A stretch of 64,000 nt of DNA, from contig CM076960.1 in assembly GCA_039566865.1 (NCBI GenBank), positions 15,041,001 through 15,105,000 of the forward strand. The letters are read 5' to 3'. The notes below the pieces were generated by a model, which made no database searches, had not been told where the DNA came from, and worked only from the letters and a program-made list of their open reading frames with translations. Origin of the DNA: Aurelia coerulea. Its lineage: Eukaryota > Cnidaria > Scyphozoa > Semaeostomeae > Ulmaridae. Positions 31,589 to 42,047 of this stretch are shown one piece after another; positions within the stretch are counted from its first letter, which is position 1, and each line of letters starts with the position of its first letter. Made by a program: the position numbers and the translations under genes.

Positions 31589-32034
31589 CTAAGAAGAGAG
31601 AATATGAATGCATTTTCATACCAGAGAATGATTGGGGAGAGCCTTACATGCTCTGGCATGCCTTTAATTTTTGAGTGATTTTATGAAACAAAATTTTCCC
31701 ATGTAAGTTGGCCTTTGACTGATACATTAAAATTTTAGTTTTGAATACCGGCCAATTACTTCTTATTTCACAGCCTACCAAACGTTTTATTCCTTTTGAA
31801 TCACCCAATATGACAAGTGATTGGTTACATTTGCACTTGCTTGGCTAAAAAGAACGTTTGTCTCTCGGACAGAAATTGATAACATTTAATGACTTTGAGA
31901 TGTTTATTTTTTACCTCCCATAAAAATCATTATCGCCTGTTATTAGCTGACAGTAGGTTTAGCTGGCTAAACTTTTGCAAGCATTTAGCTCATTCCCTTG
32001 CAGATTATCTGCAAAGAAAGTTGTTGGTACCCAC

Positions 32035-32137
32035 CTGATTACGCCAAAATCATTGTTGAATTTCTGCATTGTAATCGTGGCAGTATTTGGCGAAGTGGCG
32101 GCTGGAACTTTTGGGAGATTTGTCGGCTTTGGTGGAT
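32035..32137 (-). CDS. Receptor gene exon: first half of second FN3-like domain
   Basis: 103 bases, phase 1 in, phase 2 out. It encodes DPPKPTNLPKVPAATSPNT and TITMQKFNNDFGVI, an FN3 A-C strand pattern. It joins the next exon (31588) as FGVI-R-FYQVIV without breaking the frame. Acceptor TTTCAG, donor GTGGGT. Confidence 0.88.
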
Positions 32138-32458
32138 CTGAAAATGAATAAGAGAGTTGTATGGTAAAATTATATGGTAGAACTAATGGAAATAGGTGAT
32201 GCATCGTGTTGTAGCATCGTGTTGTCATTGCTGCTTGCACCGAAAGTTACAATACATGTTACAAGCTACACTACTTACAAAATTACCATAAACAGTGCTA
32301 CTGGGATTACTTATCGATACCCTGGCGAGCAAAGGGCTGTGTCTACAGCTGAAGTCTGTCTCAAAGTGGATGTCATGAGAAATGTCTGCGATCAAAAACA
32401 ATTTAAGTGTTTGGATAGGTAATTTGAAAAATTTGAGCCCCATGCTGAGAACTCTTAC

Positions 32459-32740
32459 CTTCTATTTTTGTTTTCTGACTGAAATATGCAGGACTGCTAG
32501 ATCCTTGGCTATTCAGCACCACCAGTCTAAAGTAGTATGTCGTAAATGGCTTCAGATTCATGAAATTATAAGACAGCACGTTCCCAGTAACTTCAAGTTT
32601 ATATGATTTGTCTTCACCATAACGTATCTTGTATGTCGTAATAGGGCTATTTCCAACAAAGCTTGGGGCTGTCCATCTCAGTTGTATCCTTCGTGAGCCA
32701 TGTTGACTTGTAATAATACCCGTTGGTGGATCAGGAGGGC
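32459..32740 (-). CDS. Receptor gene exon: complete FN3 domain
   Basis: 282 bases, phase 1-1, one whole fibronectin type III domain: PPDPPTGI, IQLRWTAP with the core Trp, ITTYKIRYGE, and the F/G region NLKPFTTYYFRLVVLNSQG. Acceptor CTAG after 32741, donor GTAAGA. It follows eleven Ig exons, the order found in many adhesion receptors such as LAR-type phosphatases and L1-type molecules. Confidence 0.92.
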
Positions 32741-32948
32741 CTAGATGGGCAAAAATATCAGAGGAAACACGTATATTGATGTGACAAATATGAAGAATTC
32801 CTGCACTCCTGGTTGAAAAATCACTAACAATTTCTTTCTTTGGCAAGAATATCAATGGCAAATTATTTTTCCAGGCATAGCTGACCTTGCAATTGGTTTT
32901 AAAATTAGTAAATTTTGCTCTTTTTATGGCTGCCTGATTTTGAAACAT

Positions 32949-33505
32949 GCTGCAAAAAGCACTGACGATTACAAGATCAATTTCCTTTTGTACATTAAGC
33001 TTCTAGTTTGGTCATGCGTCATAACCGTCAGAAAGAAACGCAAAGTATTATTGTAAAGTTGAAGGAAAATAGAAAATCTCACTTTGCTGATTATCAAGGC
33101 AAGTTGAACACTGTTGCTCCAAGAGGATAGCTCAGAATGAGGTTTTTCAATGCGTTATTTCATGCACTTTAAGTAATGAAAAAGAACACTTTACCTTCCT
33201 TAAATAACCTTGGATCATTGATGACAAAAGCGATCAAAAAGAAAAGTAAGCGGGAATATTCTTTATTGGAACACCGGTTATATATTTGGATGCGATCCAT
33301 CCATGTGTGCCTTTAAATGCCATAACAGTCAGCAATAATATCAAATCTGGAATAACAAGGGCAGATTTTGCAACACAATTGCATCAGTTACTTTTGATTG
33401 ACCCCGGAACTCAAAGCCATTAGCGATTGCCGACAAGCAAAGCCGCAAAAGTTTACCGGAAACCAGGAGAGCAAGCTATCGTTCTGTCTACGCGAAAAGT
33501 GGTTT
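32949..33505. other. Intron sequence, left arm of a composite repeat
   Basis: AT-rich intron. From 33349, GGAATAACAAGGGCAGATTT, then GCAACACAATTGCATCAG, is the inverted counterpart of 35630-35688, so a composite repeat may span 33349-35688. No exon-like frame seen. Confidence 0.45.
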
Positions 33506-33509
33506 TTAA

Positions 33510-34103
33510 CCCTTTAGTGGTTGGGCTATCTGACACGTCCTATATTGGTTGGGGGGGGGGCAAAAAAGCCCCCCTACCAAACTCTTGATTGGAAGTAGAT
33601 AGAGCAACCAAATTTGGTGTACTAATAGCCCCAGGCATGTATTTTATGAAAATATATAAATTAACCTAAAATTAGCCGCCATTATTGCTTGCCTCAGCAT
33701 TTTTCTTTGTGTGGTCAAGAAAAGTGGCAAAATCGGTCAAAAAATCAGGAAAAATGCGATAAAATGTAATTTGGAGCATTTTTTTCATCTAAACATGAGA
33801 ATTATGATAGATTACATCAAATAACACTGCCATGCAAAATATATTTGCAAAATATTGCAAATTTGCTACTTTTTTCGCGAAAATTAATATTTGAGAATTG
33901 GCGATTTTGATAAAGTCAGGTCCGGAAAATTGTCTCCCTCCCTCTCATTTGTAAAAATATTTTTTATAAAACTTCTTGAGCCGTTGCATAATAAGTAGCA
34001 GCAAAAAGTCAGAAAGTTTCAGGGCCGTAATTGTTCTCCTGGCAGAGTTATAACAAAAAGTTTACTAGGGGGGGGGGCAAATTCCCCCCCAACCAAAATA
34101 GGG
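33510..34103. mobile_element. 594-bp TTAA-type MITE, complete
   Basis: Exact TTAA on both sides (33506-33509, 34104-34107). Ends CCCTTTAGTGGTTGGG and CCCAACCAAAATAGGG are inverted. Each end carries a G-run/C-run hairpin (GGGGGGCAAAAAAGCCCCCC type). TTAA targeting is typical of piggyBac and Kolobok. A truncated sister is at 50548-51045 and a diverged one at 54004-54400. Confidence 0.88.
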
Positions 34104-34515
34104 TTAAGAAAATGCATGAGTCTATAACAGAAGAAGATCGATCAATCTAAAGATCTTCCTTGCCTGGCGGAGTTTGTTTATTTGATTCAGGAGCTTAGTG
34201 GTAATTGTGGGATAACTGCAAGGCCTTCTGCTCTGCTTCTGAATCAAATAAACAAAATCCGCCAAATAAATCTTTAGAAATTTCCTTCTTCTTTTGCTAT
34301 AAATGTAAAGATTTCTCTCAACAACCACCTTTCGCGTGGACAAGACGACAGTTTTAGCAATTGATGCTATTGTGTTATTAAATCTGCCCTTGTTATTAAG
34401 AAAGCAAGAACAGATAATGTTACAATAGAATCCGCTACTTTTTATTGACACTTGGGTTACAAAGCAGTTTGTAATTGCGGCAGATCAAAGGAAATTCCAT
34501 ACCTGGTCGGTCAAC
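34104..34515. other. Intron sequence with hairpin
   Basis: GGCGGAGTTTGTTTATTTGA at 34156-34175 pairs with TCAAATAAACAAAATCCGCC at 34244-34263, a hairpin with a loop of about 70 bases. Bases 34365-34395 repeat the 'ATTGTGTTA...ATCTGCCCTTG' motif of the surrounding composite repeat. No exon. Confidence 0.45.
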
Positions 34516-34577
34516 TCATATGAACAAACACAAAGGAAGCGGCAAAAATTGCCCTGAAACCAATGCAGCTATAGCTA

Positions 34578-35181
34578 CCGGGTGCGCCAAAATAAACTAT
34601 GCACGTTTGGCAGGCCATAATAAATCGTACACTGGACCGATTTTGAAGATTTATTACTTAATCTTTAGTAGAAAGCCTGAATTAGATTCTAGAACTTTTT
34701 GCAAATTTTTCCGTTCTCTGTTTTTAGAGCTAGAAGCGAGTTTCTTAAAATGTTCGTTTTCGAAAACATTGAAAACGGTCAAAAAACGTCGATCAAATTT
34801 TAAAAGATTCAACATGAATGAACAAAGAGAAAACGTTTTCAGGGGGATTTGGGGGTTTAATACGAATTCTCGTACAGCAGATTACAATTGGTCGATTTTT
34901 AAATCCTAAATCACCACGAACAAGCTCTCTCTTTGCCCATTCATGTCGATTCTTTGGAAAACTTGATCGATGTTTTTTTATCGTTTTCAGTCTTTTTCGA
35001 AAACTAACATTTTAGAAAACTCGCTTCTAGCTCTAAAAACTGAAAATGAAAAAATTTGCAACAATCCCAGTATCTAATTCAGGCTTTCTGCTAACGATTA
35101 AGTCATACTTTTCCAAAATCGGACCTGTGTACGATTTATTGTGGCCTGCCAAACGTGCATAGTTTATTTTGGCACACCCGG
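34578..35181. mobile_element. 604-bp mariner-like MITE
   Basis: Ends CCGGGTGCGCCAAAATAAAC and GTTTATTTTGGCACACCCGG, flanked by TA. The inverted ends extend about 140 bases with moderate divergence. A 57-base sequence (ATGAACAAA...GCAGCTATAGC) occurs directly on both sides (34519-34575, 35182-35239). That is far longer than a mariner target duplication. Non-coding. Confidence 0.82.
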
Positions 35182-35715
35182 TATGAACAAAAACAAAGGG
35201 GGCGGCAAAAGTTGCCCTGAAACCCATGCAGCTATAGCTAGCTTGTTGTGCATTCCAGAAATGGTTTTTAAGAGTAAGCATGAGCACATTTCGAAAGAAG
35301 AAGGATACATCTAAATATCTATCTCGGGCATTTTATTCATTTGGTGCAAAAGCCAATTCAATACCCTTACATTTTGGATGTGATTAAAACACTTACAGCT
35401 CAGCTTTTGAACAAATAAATAAGATGCCTGTGGTAGGTGTTTAGATATGTCCTTCTTCTTTCGATACATGCTCATGTCGAACTCTTTTGAGCATTATTGG
35501 AATTCACAACAAGCGAGCTAGCTACCTGGGTTTCAGAGCAAAGCTTTGCGACTTGCTTTGTTTTTGTTTATGACTTGACCAACCGGGCATGGAATTTCCT
35601 TTATCTGCAATCACAAATCGCTTTGTATCTAGGTGTTAATCAAAAGCAACTGATACTATTGTGTTACAAAATCTGCCCTTGTTTCTGGAATGGTAAGTCA
35701 GATGCGCTCTCTTAC

Positions 35716-35982
35716 CTTGAACGACAACCTGCTTTATGACTGATTTCTGGCCTTCACGGTTCTCTGCTGAGCAGGTGTACACAGCGGTATCAACATGTTG
35801 CAGTCGTCCTAACGCAACAACAAGCGGTGAAGTGCTGTTTCCTCGTTTGATTGGAACATTGTTTTTCTTCCATGTGACATTTGAAACGGGCTCACTTGAA
35901 ACAGTGCACGTTAACGCCAACGAAGAGCTTATAGCCACGTGTGGAAGTGAGACTGATGACGTCACTGTGAGGATTGGAGGAT
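35716..35982 (-). CDS. Receptor gene exon: Ig domain 11
   Basis: 267 bases, phase 1-1. It encodes PPILTVTSSVSLPHVAISSS, LTCTVSSEP, VTWKKN, and the F-strand DTAVYTCSAEN. It therefore has both Ig cysteines, the core Trp and the D-x-A-x-Y-x-C signature of an I-set domain. Diverged from the amplified Ig group 4-9. Donor GTAAGA; the exon end VVVQG joins the FN3 exon. Confidence 0.92.
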
Positions 35983-35989
35983 CTGTAAA

Positions 35990-36620
35990 GAGGACAGTAA
36001 TGTTTACTAACTGAGAATAAGAACATAATCTAGATACAGCGTCATAAAAAATTTCGAATTGAAGGCCCTAAGCCTGCTTTTGCCCAGCTTCGTTTTCGGC
36101 TGTCTAAATAGATACAAAATTGCATGATCCAATCTGATGTACAAAGCAACCCGGTACTGTACCCTTTTACATTGTAACGGTATACTTTTTAGCCACTACA
36201 AAGTTTCTATGGTTCACTGCTCCAGCACAAAATTTTCCATCGCCAGGACGAACAAAAGTGTTCTGGTTTAGCAGGAGCAATGTAAACGGTGCTGATTCGA
36301 CACTGTTTTCTTTTTTTATAAAAGTAAAATATTAAAATAAATCTTACATTCTACTCTACTTTCCTAATACTGTACAACACTACAGGAACGATGCCAAGGG
36401 GAGCGAAGGACAATGACTACCCCATGGCCAATGGAAAAGACACGCAACATTAAACTACAGTCAATCAGGTAAACTACGAACGATTAAAACCTAATACTAT
36501 ATTAGATTCTGCCTAACGTTAGATGTCGGGTCAGGTTTGTGATGAAATTTAAAATGTCACGAAGGCAGCTCTTCATTGGTTTGTGGTCTCAAACTATCCC
36601 CGGCATCTAATGCGAGACAG
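35990..36620. other. Intron sequence, nothing recognised
   Basis: Unique-looking AT-rich intron between Ig 10 and Ig 11 exons. I see no inverted ends or coding similarity. Confidence 0.4.
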
Positions 36621-36639
36621 AACTTACAAAGAAACGGAT

Positions 36640-37080
36640 CATTTAAGTAAAGGGCTTTGGTGGTTGCTTGATACTGAAGCTACAAAGGATCTTATTCAAA
36701 CCGACCAGTTTGGTGAATGAGACGTAACTATTAACGTAACGATTACGATAACGATTACTACTAAGACGTAACGTAACGATTCGAGTATATTTCTGTTCAA
36801 GTCATAAGAAAGGTCTTGATCACTATATATTAAAATTTTGCCGTTGAACATCAAAAGAAGGGCAGAGCAACAAAGATTGCTGCGTATCCTCAATGCAATC
36901 GTTTGTTGGGCACATTGGGTTTATGGTATCCCTAAAATTATGCTTATACATTTTTGTTACGGATCCAAAGCTGTGCAGCTCAATCAGCTCTTGCAATTGA
37001 AAAATCAAATGAATTTATTCACAGCACAAAAGGAAACAATAAGCAGCTTTGTTAAGGAATTGAAATTGCTGCCTCTATGA
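36640..37080 (-). pseudogene. LINE ORF2 C-terminal fragment with degenerate zinc knuckle
   Basis: Minus-strand frames read FRDTINPMCPTNDCIEDTQQ then LLLCPSFDVQRQNF. This is the C-x2/3-C ... H/S ... C pattern found at the C-terminus of some non-LTR retrotransposon ORF2 proteins (EDT-x-H-x-L-x-x-CP). The following frame gives DLSYDLNRNILESLRYV. At least one frameshift. Same strand as the receptor gene, inside an intron. Confidence 0.6.
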
Positions 37081-37612
37081 CGGTATACAACGCAAGAATT
37101 CCAATGAAGCGCATTTGTAAAATATTATAAATGCCCAACTGAAACGTTGCGTTTTCACAGGTCCATAGCAAGTTTTCTCTGTACGATTTCTCTTCCCACC
37201 CATCCTCAAACTCCTCAACAATACTCGAAAGTTTAGTGTTGGAATTTCATGTTATTGAAATATCTTGTGGCCCAGAAAAAATCTTGCTTGAATGACCTCA
37301 CTGCTACCTTCGTACTTGAGTAATTTTGTAGTCGATAAGTAAGGAAAGCTTTTTCGCTTGAATTTAGTGAATGAGAAAATGAAATTGTGCAGAATCCTGG
37401 TCTCTTGAAATCTACAAGAAAACAACACCTTTCTCAAAACGTTACAGTTTTGCAAAGAATAAAACGATAGCGGATTGGCGCAGCAAGATCATCAATCAAT
37501 AGCAAAGAAGTGATTAGTGATGAAAATTTGGTTACAAAAATCAGAATCCATTTTTCCAAAGACAACATTTTTCCTTTTGCTTCAAAGATATAAATGAAGT
37601 AGAGCAACTAAC

Positions 37613-37855
37613 ACTTGACAATGATTGCTTTCCTCTTTGTCTTGATTCCAATTACATTCGACACGTGACAGGTGTAACTTCCATTATCAGAAATCAAAAT
37701 TGGTTGCCATTGAATTGTACTTCCATTTTTGACAGAACGATCGTCTTTTTGCCATGAAACAGCTGGCTGTGATTTCCCTTCAAATGAGCATGACATTGAA
37801 GCGTTGGTACCGTTGCTAAAACTGCCATTTGTTGTAATAACTGGAGGATCCAAAA
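37613..37855 (-). CDS. Receptor gene exon: Ig domain 10
   Basis: 243 bases, phase 1-1. It encodes DPPVITTNGSF, ASMSCSFEGKSQP, VSWQKDDR, and DNGSYTCHVSNVIG: a compact I-set Ig domain with both cysteines and the Trp. Several N-x-S/T sites (NGS, NAS). Donor GTTAGT, weaker than the GTAAGT used by exons 2-9. Acceptor CTAG after 37856. Confidence 0.92.
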
Positions 37856-38089
37856 CTAGAAAAAGACAGGAAAATAGACAATTTACGTTGAAATCAACTA
37901 TACCAAAAAATAATATTTCCTTGTTGCATTGATAGTAAGACGCTACCAAGGCACACGTACTATACGCTCATTTTTCCATAAGAAACTAACCCTACATTCA
38001 CTCTAAACTTTTTTTGATACTGTACAGCAACAGCAACTGTTTATACTTTGCATTAAGTGGAAAGTATGTTATTGGCTCGGATAGGCCAA

Positions 38090-38570
38090 GAGCGCCTACC
38101 TTGTAGGAACTGTGTTTATTCCCAGTACTGTTTTCGTGACATAGTACACAGAGTAATTGCTGTCCTGTCAATATGACGTAAGAATAATTTGGTGATTTCA
38201 AATTCCGGTGTTGATGTAATACGATAATTGGGTGAGTGGCCGAGTGGCTTAAACAGTTTCCGTCAGGTGACTGAAGTTAAGCTCGGTCGAGTGAGGTCAA
38301 ACTCCGGATGGGTGACCTCTCAGGCCTGACCTCGCAACTCACCTCGCGCCGTCCTTCGGAAGGGACGTTAAACTAGGGGTCCCATGCCTGGATGCGGCAT
38401 GCATAGCTGGCCTAAATTGGCTTTAAATAGCTAGAAATATCAGCCCACTTAAAACAAATTACTGCTACTACTACTACTACTACATACGAGATCAACTGTT
38501 ATACGAGATGACCACAGGGAACCAGACAGCGTGATTTTTGATTGGTCAACATTAACAGACATTAGAATTT
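38090..38570 (-). repeat. Duplicated intron segment, SINE-containing copy
   Basis: 38090-38224 and 38490-38570 match 39507-39720 in order (CACCTACCTTGTAG, GTGACATAGTACACA, CCACAGGGAACCAGACAGCG). The interruption is the SINE at 38225-38490. This shows that the intron downstream of Ig exon 9 was copied together with that of Ig exon 8. Confidence 0.8.
38228..38488 (+). repeat. SINE with 5S-rRNA-like and tRNA-like promoter motifs
   Basis: The head has TGGCCGAGTGGCTTAA (tRNA box A-like). It then has GAAGTTAAGC and, 23 bases later, GGATGGGTGACC, the spacing and wording of 5S rRNA internal box A and box C. The body carries the CTTCGGAAGGGACGTTAAAC motif and ends in a (TAC)n tail. ATACGA occurs at both junctions. 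The duplicated intron at 39640-39670 lacks the insert and shows the uninserted sequence. The body is shared with 1975-2115. Confidence 0.8.
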
Positions 38571-38852
38571 GAAATCATCACTATACAATGATTAGCAGTA
38601 GCAGGACAGCAATTACCATGCTGTTTGAAGTTGTTGTATGTTGTTCAGTGGAGCTCCTTCAAAGGGGAAACGGCTGAGAATGGAAGGGGAATGTAGCCAC
38701 ATAAACATCCATAATCGAGAAGACAGACGATATTATCGATACACATGATGCACAAAGGTAGGCCAATAGTCCCGATTCTTTGCAACAATATATATTCCCA
38801 TACCACACATTCTACTTTTCCTAATACCCATGGTCAGATCAATTTAACTTAC

Positions 38853-39107
38853 ATTGAACGATTATTGTGAGACTCGTTGATATCTTTGATCCAGCTGCAT
38901 TCATGACCTTGCATTGGTATGCACTGTCGTTGCTTCTATTGATTGAATCAAAGGCAAGAAGAGCAGAATGGGAGATGTGTTTTCCAGAGGTCGTAGTCCA
39001 TTCATATTGCGCGGATGGGTTTGAAGTAACCAAGCAACTGACGTATAATTGCCCTGTTTCATTCATTGTGATAATGGTTGATGCATTGAAAGTCGGTATG
39101 TCGATAT
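38853..39107 (-). CDS. Receptor gene exon: Ig domain 9
   Basis: 255 bases, phase 1-1, member of the amplified group. It encodes DIPTFNASTIIMNETGQLYV, SCLVTSNPSAQYEWTT, LLAFDSINRSNDSAYQCKV and NAAGSKISTSLTI. The spacing is identical to Ig 8 and the closing Cys codon precedes the GTAAGT donor. Flanking intron is also shared with Ig 8, so the two arose by one tandem duplication. Confidence 0.93.
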
Positions 39108-39187
39108 CTGAAAAATCATGTTACAAAATATTAGGCAGCCAAAAAAGTCAGATTCGAAGACTTGCTAAACCTCATTTTCTGCAATGA

Positions 39188-40168
39188 AGTTGGCTAACAA
39201 AGTTCATCAGGCAGACAAATAAAATCTCTTGGATCTTTCAATGAAGGATATTGTTGCCTCAATAATCAATCTATTCTTGACTACACTCCGAGCTTCCATA
39301 CAAGAGTAGAGTAGTTCAAATAAATCGTTTTGATTCCACACTTGCGATGTCTAGCCCAGGCAGGTACAACAGCGAAGTTTCCACAAATCTCAAATATCTT
39401 AGGGATGAACGATATAAATGAAGTCAATTTTTTTATCTATTACGTTTAACATGTCTGTTAATTGTTTGCCAAGTTCATTTCCAAGTTACCCAGGGAAAAG
39501 CAAGGGCACCTACCTTGTAGCATTCTGTTTATTCGCAGTCCTGTTTGCGTGACATAGTACACAAAGCAATTACTGTCCTTTCAAGATAAAGTAAGACTAA
39601 TTTTGTGGTTTCAAATTACTCCGGTGCATGTGTTGATGTAATACGTCATCAACTTTTATACGAGATTACCACAGGGAACCAGACAGCGTGATTTTAGATT
39701 GGTCAACACTGATAGACGCTAGAATGGCTAGAATTTGAAAATCGCCGTACACGGCTTGACATGACAGCAATTGCTCTGTGTATTATGTCACGTAAACAGG
39801 ACTGCAAAGAAAAATAATTCATACATACAATTCATTCATACATACATACATGCATGAATACACGATAAAGAGGCTAGCAGCGATTAAGAGGCGAAAAAAA
39901 ACACATAGCCTCGTTTTTGTTTGCGCGATATGACGTCACTTCGCTCAAATTCCTTATTTGAATACGTAATTTCAAAAAGAGAAGGCGAAATAGTGGAAAA
40001 AAGGATCACACATCATTCATAGCAGTATTATCTTGTATTTTATCATCAATCATAACAACCCCGGACTTGTGCTTTAAACACAGGAAGTGTGTTTTTACCC
40101 AATTTGAGTATTCTCAAAAATGGTGATACTCAACCAATTGGCCAATTGAATCTGATAAATTTACTTAC
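39188..40168. other. Intron, including duplicated segment without SINE
   Basis: 39507-39720 is the uninterrupted copy of the duplicated intron piece. A short CATA repeat lies at 39826-39856. Nothing else recognised. Confidence 0.5.
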
Positions 40169-40423
40169 ATTGCACATTCATTGTCAGTCTGCTTGACATT
40201 TTAGACCCAGCTGCGTTCAATGCTTTGCATTCATATTCATTACTATCAGTTCTTCTGAGTGAACCAAACGACAGGGTAGCACCGTTTGATACAAATTTTC
40301 CAGAGTTCGTAGTCCAAACGTAATTTGCAGCCGGCTTGGAAGTTGCAGAGCATCTAATGGATAACGACGCTGTTTCGTTCATTACAATTGTATTTGGTTT
40401 GTTCAACGTTGGCCAATCAATAT
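40169..40423 (-). CDS. Receptor gene exon: Ig domain 8
   Basis: 255 bases, phase 1-1. It encodes DIDWPTLNKPNTIVMNETAS, IRCSATSKPAANYVWTTNSG, LSFGSLRRTDSNEYECKA and NAAGSKMSSRLTMNVQC. Canonical Cys-Trp-Cys arrangement. Donor GTAAGT; acceptor TTTTAG. Closest in sequence and intron context to Ig 9. Confidence 0.93.
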
Positions 40424-41010
40424 CTAAAAGCAGAGAAGAAAGTTGTTGTAAGGAGTAGACAAATAGTTCATTAGGACACTGGTTATTAGAAAATGACGAT
40501 TAATTTCTAAAACCTTCACAACAGTACACGCAAATGCACCTGTCAAGAGATCATTTCAGGCTTACTTTTGAGATGTTACTTTGTCAGTTTATTAAGTTAC
40601 GCCTTCCGTTCGAAAAAGCAGTTTTAAATATGTGATAATTCATTCATTTCTCGGACTATTCCTTCCTTTTCCAGTACTTGTTTTGGAAAATGTGAAAAAG
40701 CTGAATTCCAATTTTGCTTCGGAGCACGAAATTTGAATTAGGAACAGAGGTCAGTCATTTTTCAAACGAGAATTTCCCCAAACGACATCAACTCCATTGC
40801 TACGTTGAGTTTTCCCAAAATGTTGACTGGAATATGATGGCGATCATTTATTTCAAAATGACGAACCCTGGATTTAAAAAAATTCTCTTGAATGTAGTTT
40901 TCAGATGGTAATCATCGCTCAAGATGATGATGCTGTATCTCAAAAGATAGCTAAGCTTTTCAACAAAACTGTGATACAAAGCACTTTTCAATATTTCATA
41001 CTATATTTCA
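40424..41010. other. Intron, no repeat or exon recognised
   Basis: AT-rich intron between Ig 7 and Ig 8 exons; frame 40714-40911 plus has no domain signature. Confidence 0.4.
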
Positions 41011-41664
41011 TATTTCCTTCTTTTAAGGAGGGTTGCCCTTCAGCAGAAGCTGTTTTTCAAGGGGCCCTCCAATTAACTTAATTACAATATACTGTACAGT
41101 TAAAATAACCTATCGCTAAAAAACCATAACTTTAAAATCCTTTTTACAATTATGCAATATTTACGATTGAAAGAAAAATTAACCCTTTATCGACTTTTTA
41201 AAACCATTCAGGGAGGATGCTGTCGGAGATTCAGCTGGGAGGCTATTCCATAGTTTAGCTCCCCGGAAAGAAAAGCATTTTTGCCCATTTGTTGACTTTT
41301 TCTTTGGCAACCTTAAATAAATTTCAGTATTCCTGAGACTGCGGGAGGAACTTGTTGAGTTTTTGATAAAAAGGTTACACAGGTATTGTGGAGCCAAATC
41401 ATTGAGCGACTTGAAGATCATCATTTTAGACTCAACATCAATGAGTTCTACGATAGTCTTCCAGCCCAACTCCTCGATGAGTTGTCTGCTTGGGGTATCA
41501 AAGCTGCTATTTGTAATTATTCTAGCAGCACGATTTTGAAGCTTTTGCAACTGCTTTATGTCTGTAGAACCAGCACAACCCCAAATAGAACAACAATATC
41601 GAAAATGGGGCTCAACAATGCCTGTGTAAAGAGTTTTCAAACTCTCCTTAGGTAGAGAAGACTA
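41011..41664 (-). pseudogene. LINE RT C-terminal fragment with 3' end
   Basis: A 153-codon minus-strand frame (41640-41179) reads TLYTGIVEPHFRYCCSIWG, then LQKLQNRAARII, MMIFKSLNDLAPQYL, and GQKCFSFRGAKLWNSLPAES with a SLNGFKKSIKG end. This is the conserved thumb and tail of CR1/L2-type reverse transcriptases. 3' sequence with CCCTTCAGCAGAAGC and AAGGGGCCCTCC follows (41030-41070) and is shared with 61685-61740. 5'-truncated. Confidence 0.88.
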
Positions 41665-41829
41665 AATAACTTTTGGATTCAGAGAGCTAGTTTGATCTAG
41701 CACGTGAAGTTTTTATTTTGTCACCGGTAGATGTAACGTATATACCGTCTGAAAGTACAATATTGCTTCCTTCTCATGATACGCAGTTTTGGAAGTATTT
41801 CAAATTAATTTGGGTTGCATTTTTTCTAA

Positions 41830-41995
41830 AATATCCTGCATACGCTTTTTCTGTAGGAAACTAAGAATCTGGGCCAGCACTGAAAGTTTCTTCAAATTAT
41901 CAGAAGTTAAGGATTAAGAGCTTCTATGAGTTTCTTTAAGGCTCCATGATAATCTTCATGTTCACTACCTGTGCCCTCGGGATCATTTTAAAACA
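41830..41995. repeat. Terminal fragment of the GTTTCTTA element family
   Basis: TACGCTTTTTCTGTAGGAAA, then GGGCCAGCACTGAAAGTTTC and a CTTCATGTTCACTA block match 26617-26745. One end only; the rest has been lost or replaced. Confidence 0.55.
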
Positions 41996-42047
41996 AGGCT
42001 TTTTGAAGCCTACCATGGGTATACCAGACTCTCTAACATAAAATGGA

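Noticed and set aside
38228..38300. Functional tRNA or 5S rRNA gene
   Set aside because: Only promoter-like parts match; no cloverleaf or full 5S fold, a (TAC)n tail and a second body copy at 1975-2115 identify a SINE.
38867..39187. Plus-strand frames opposite Ig exons (also 35736-36014, 41386-41655, 45265-45465, 47297-47581)
   Set aside because: Shadows of minus-strand Ig exons or of the LINE RT; no own domain.
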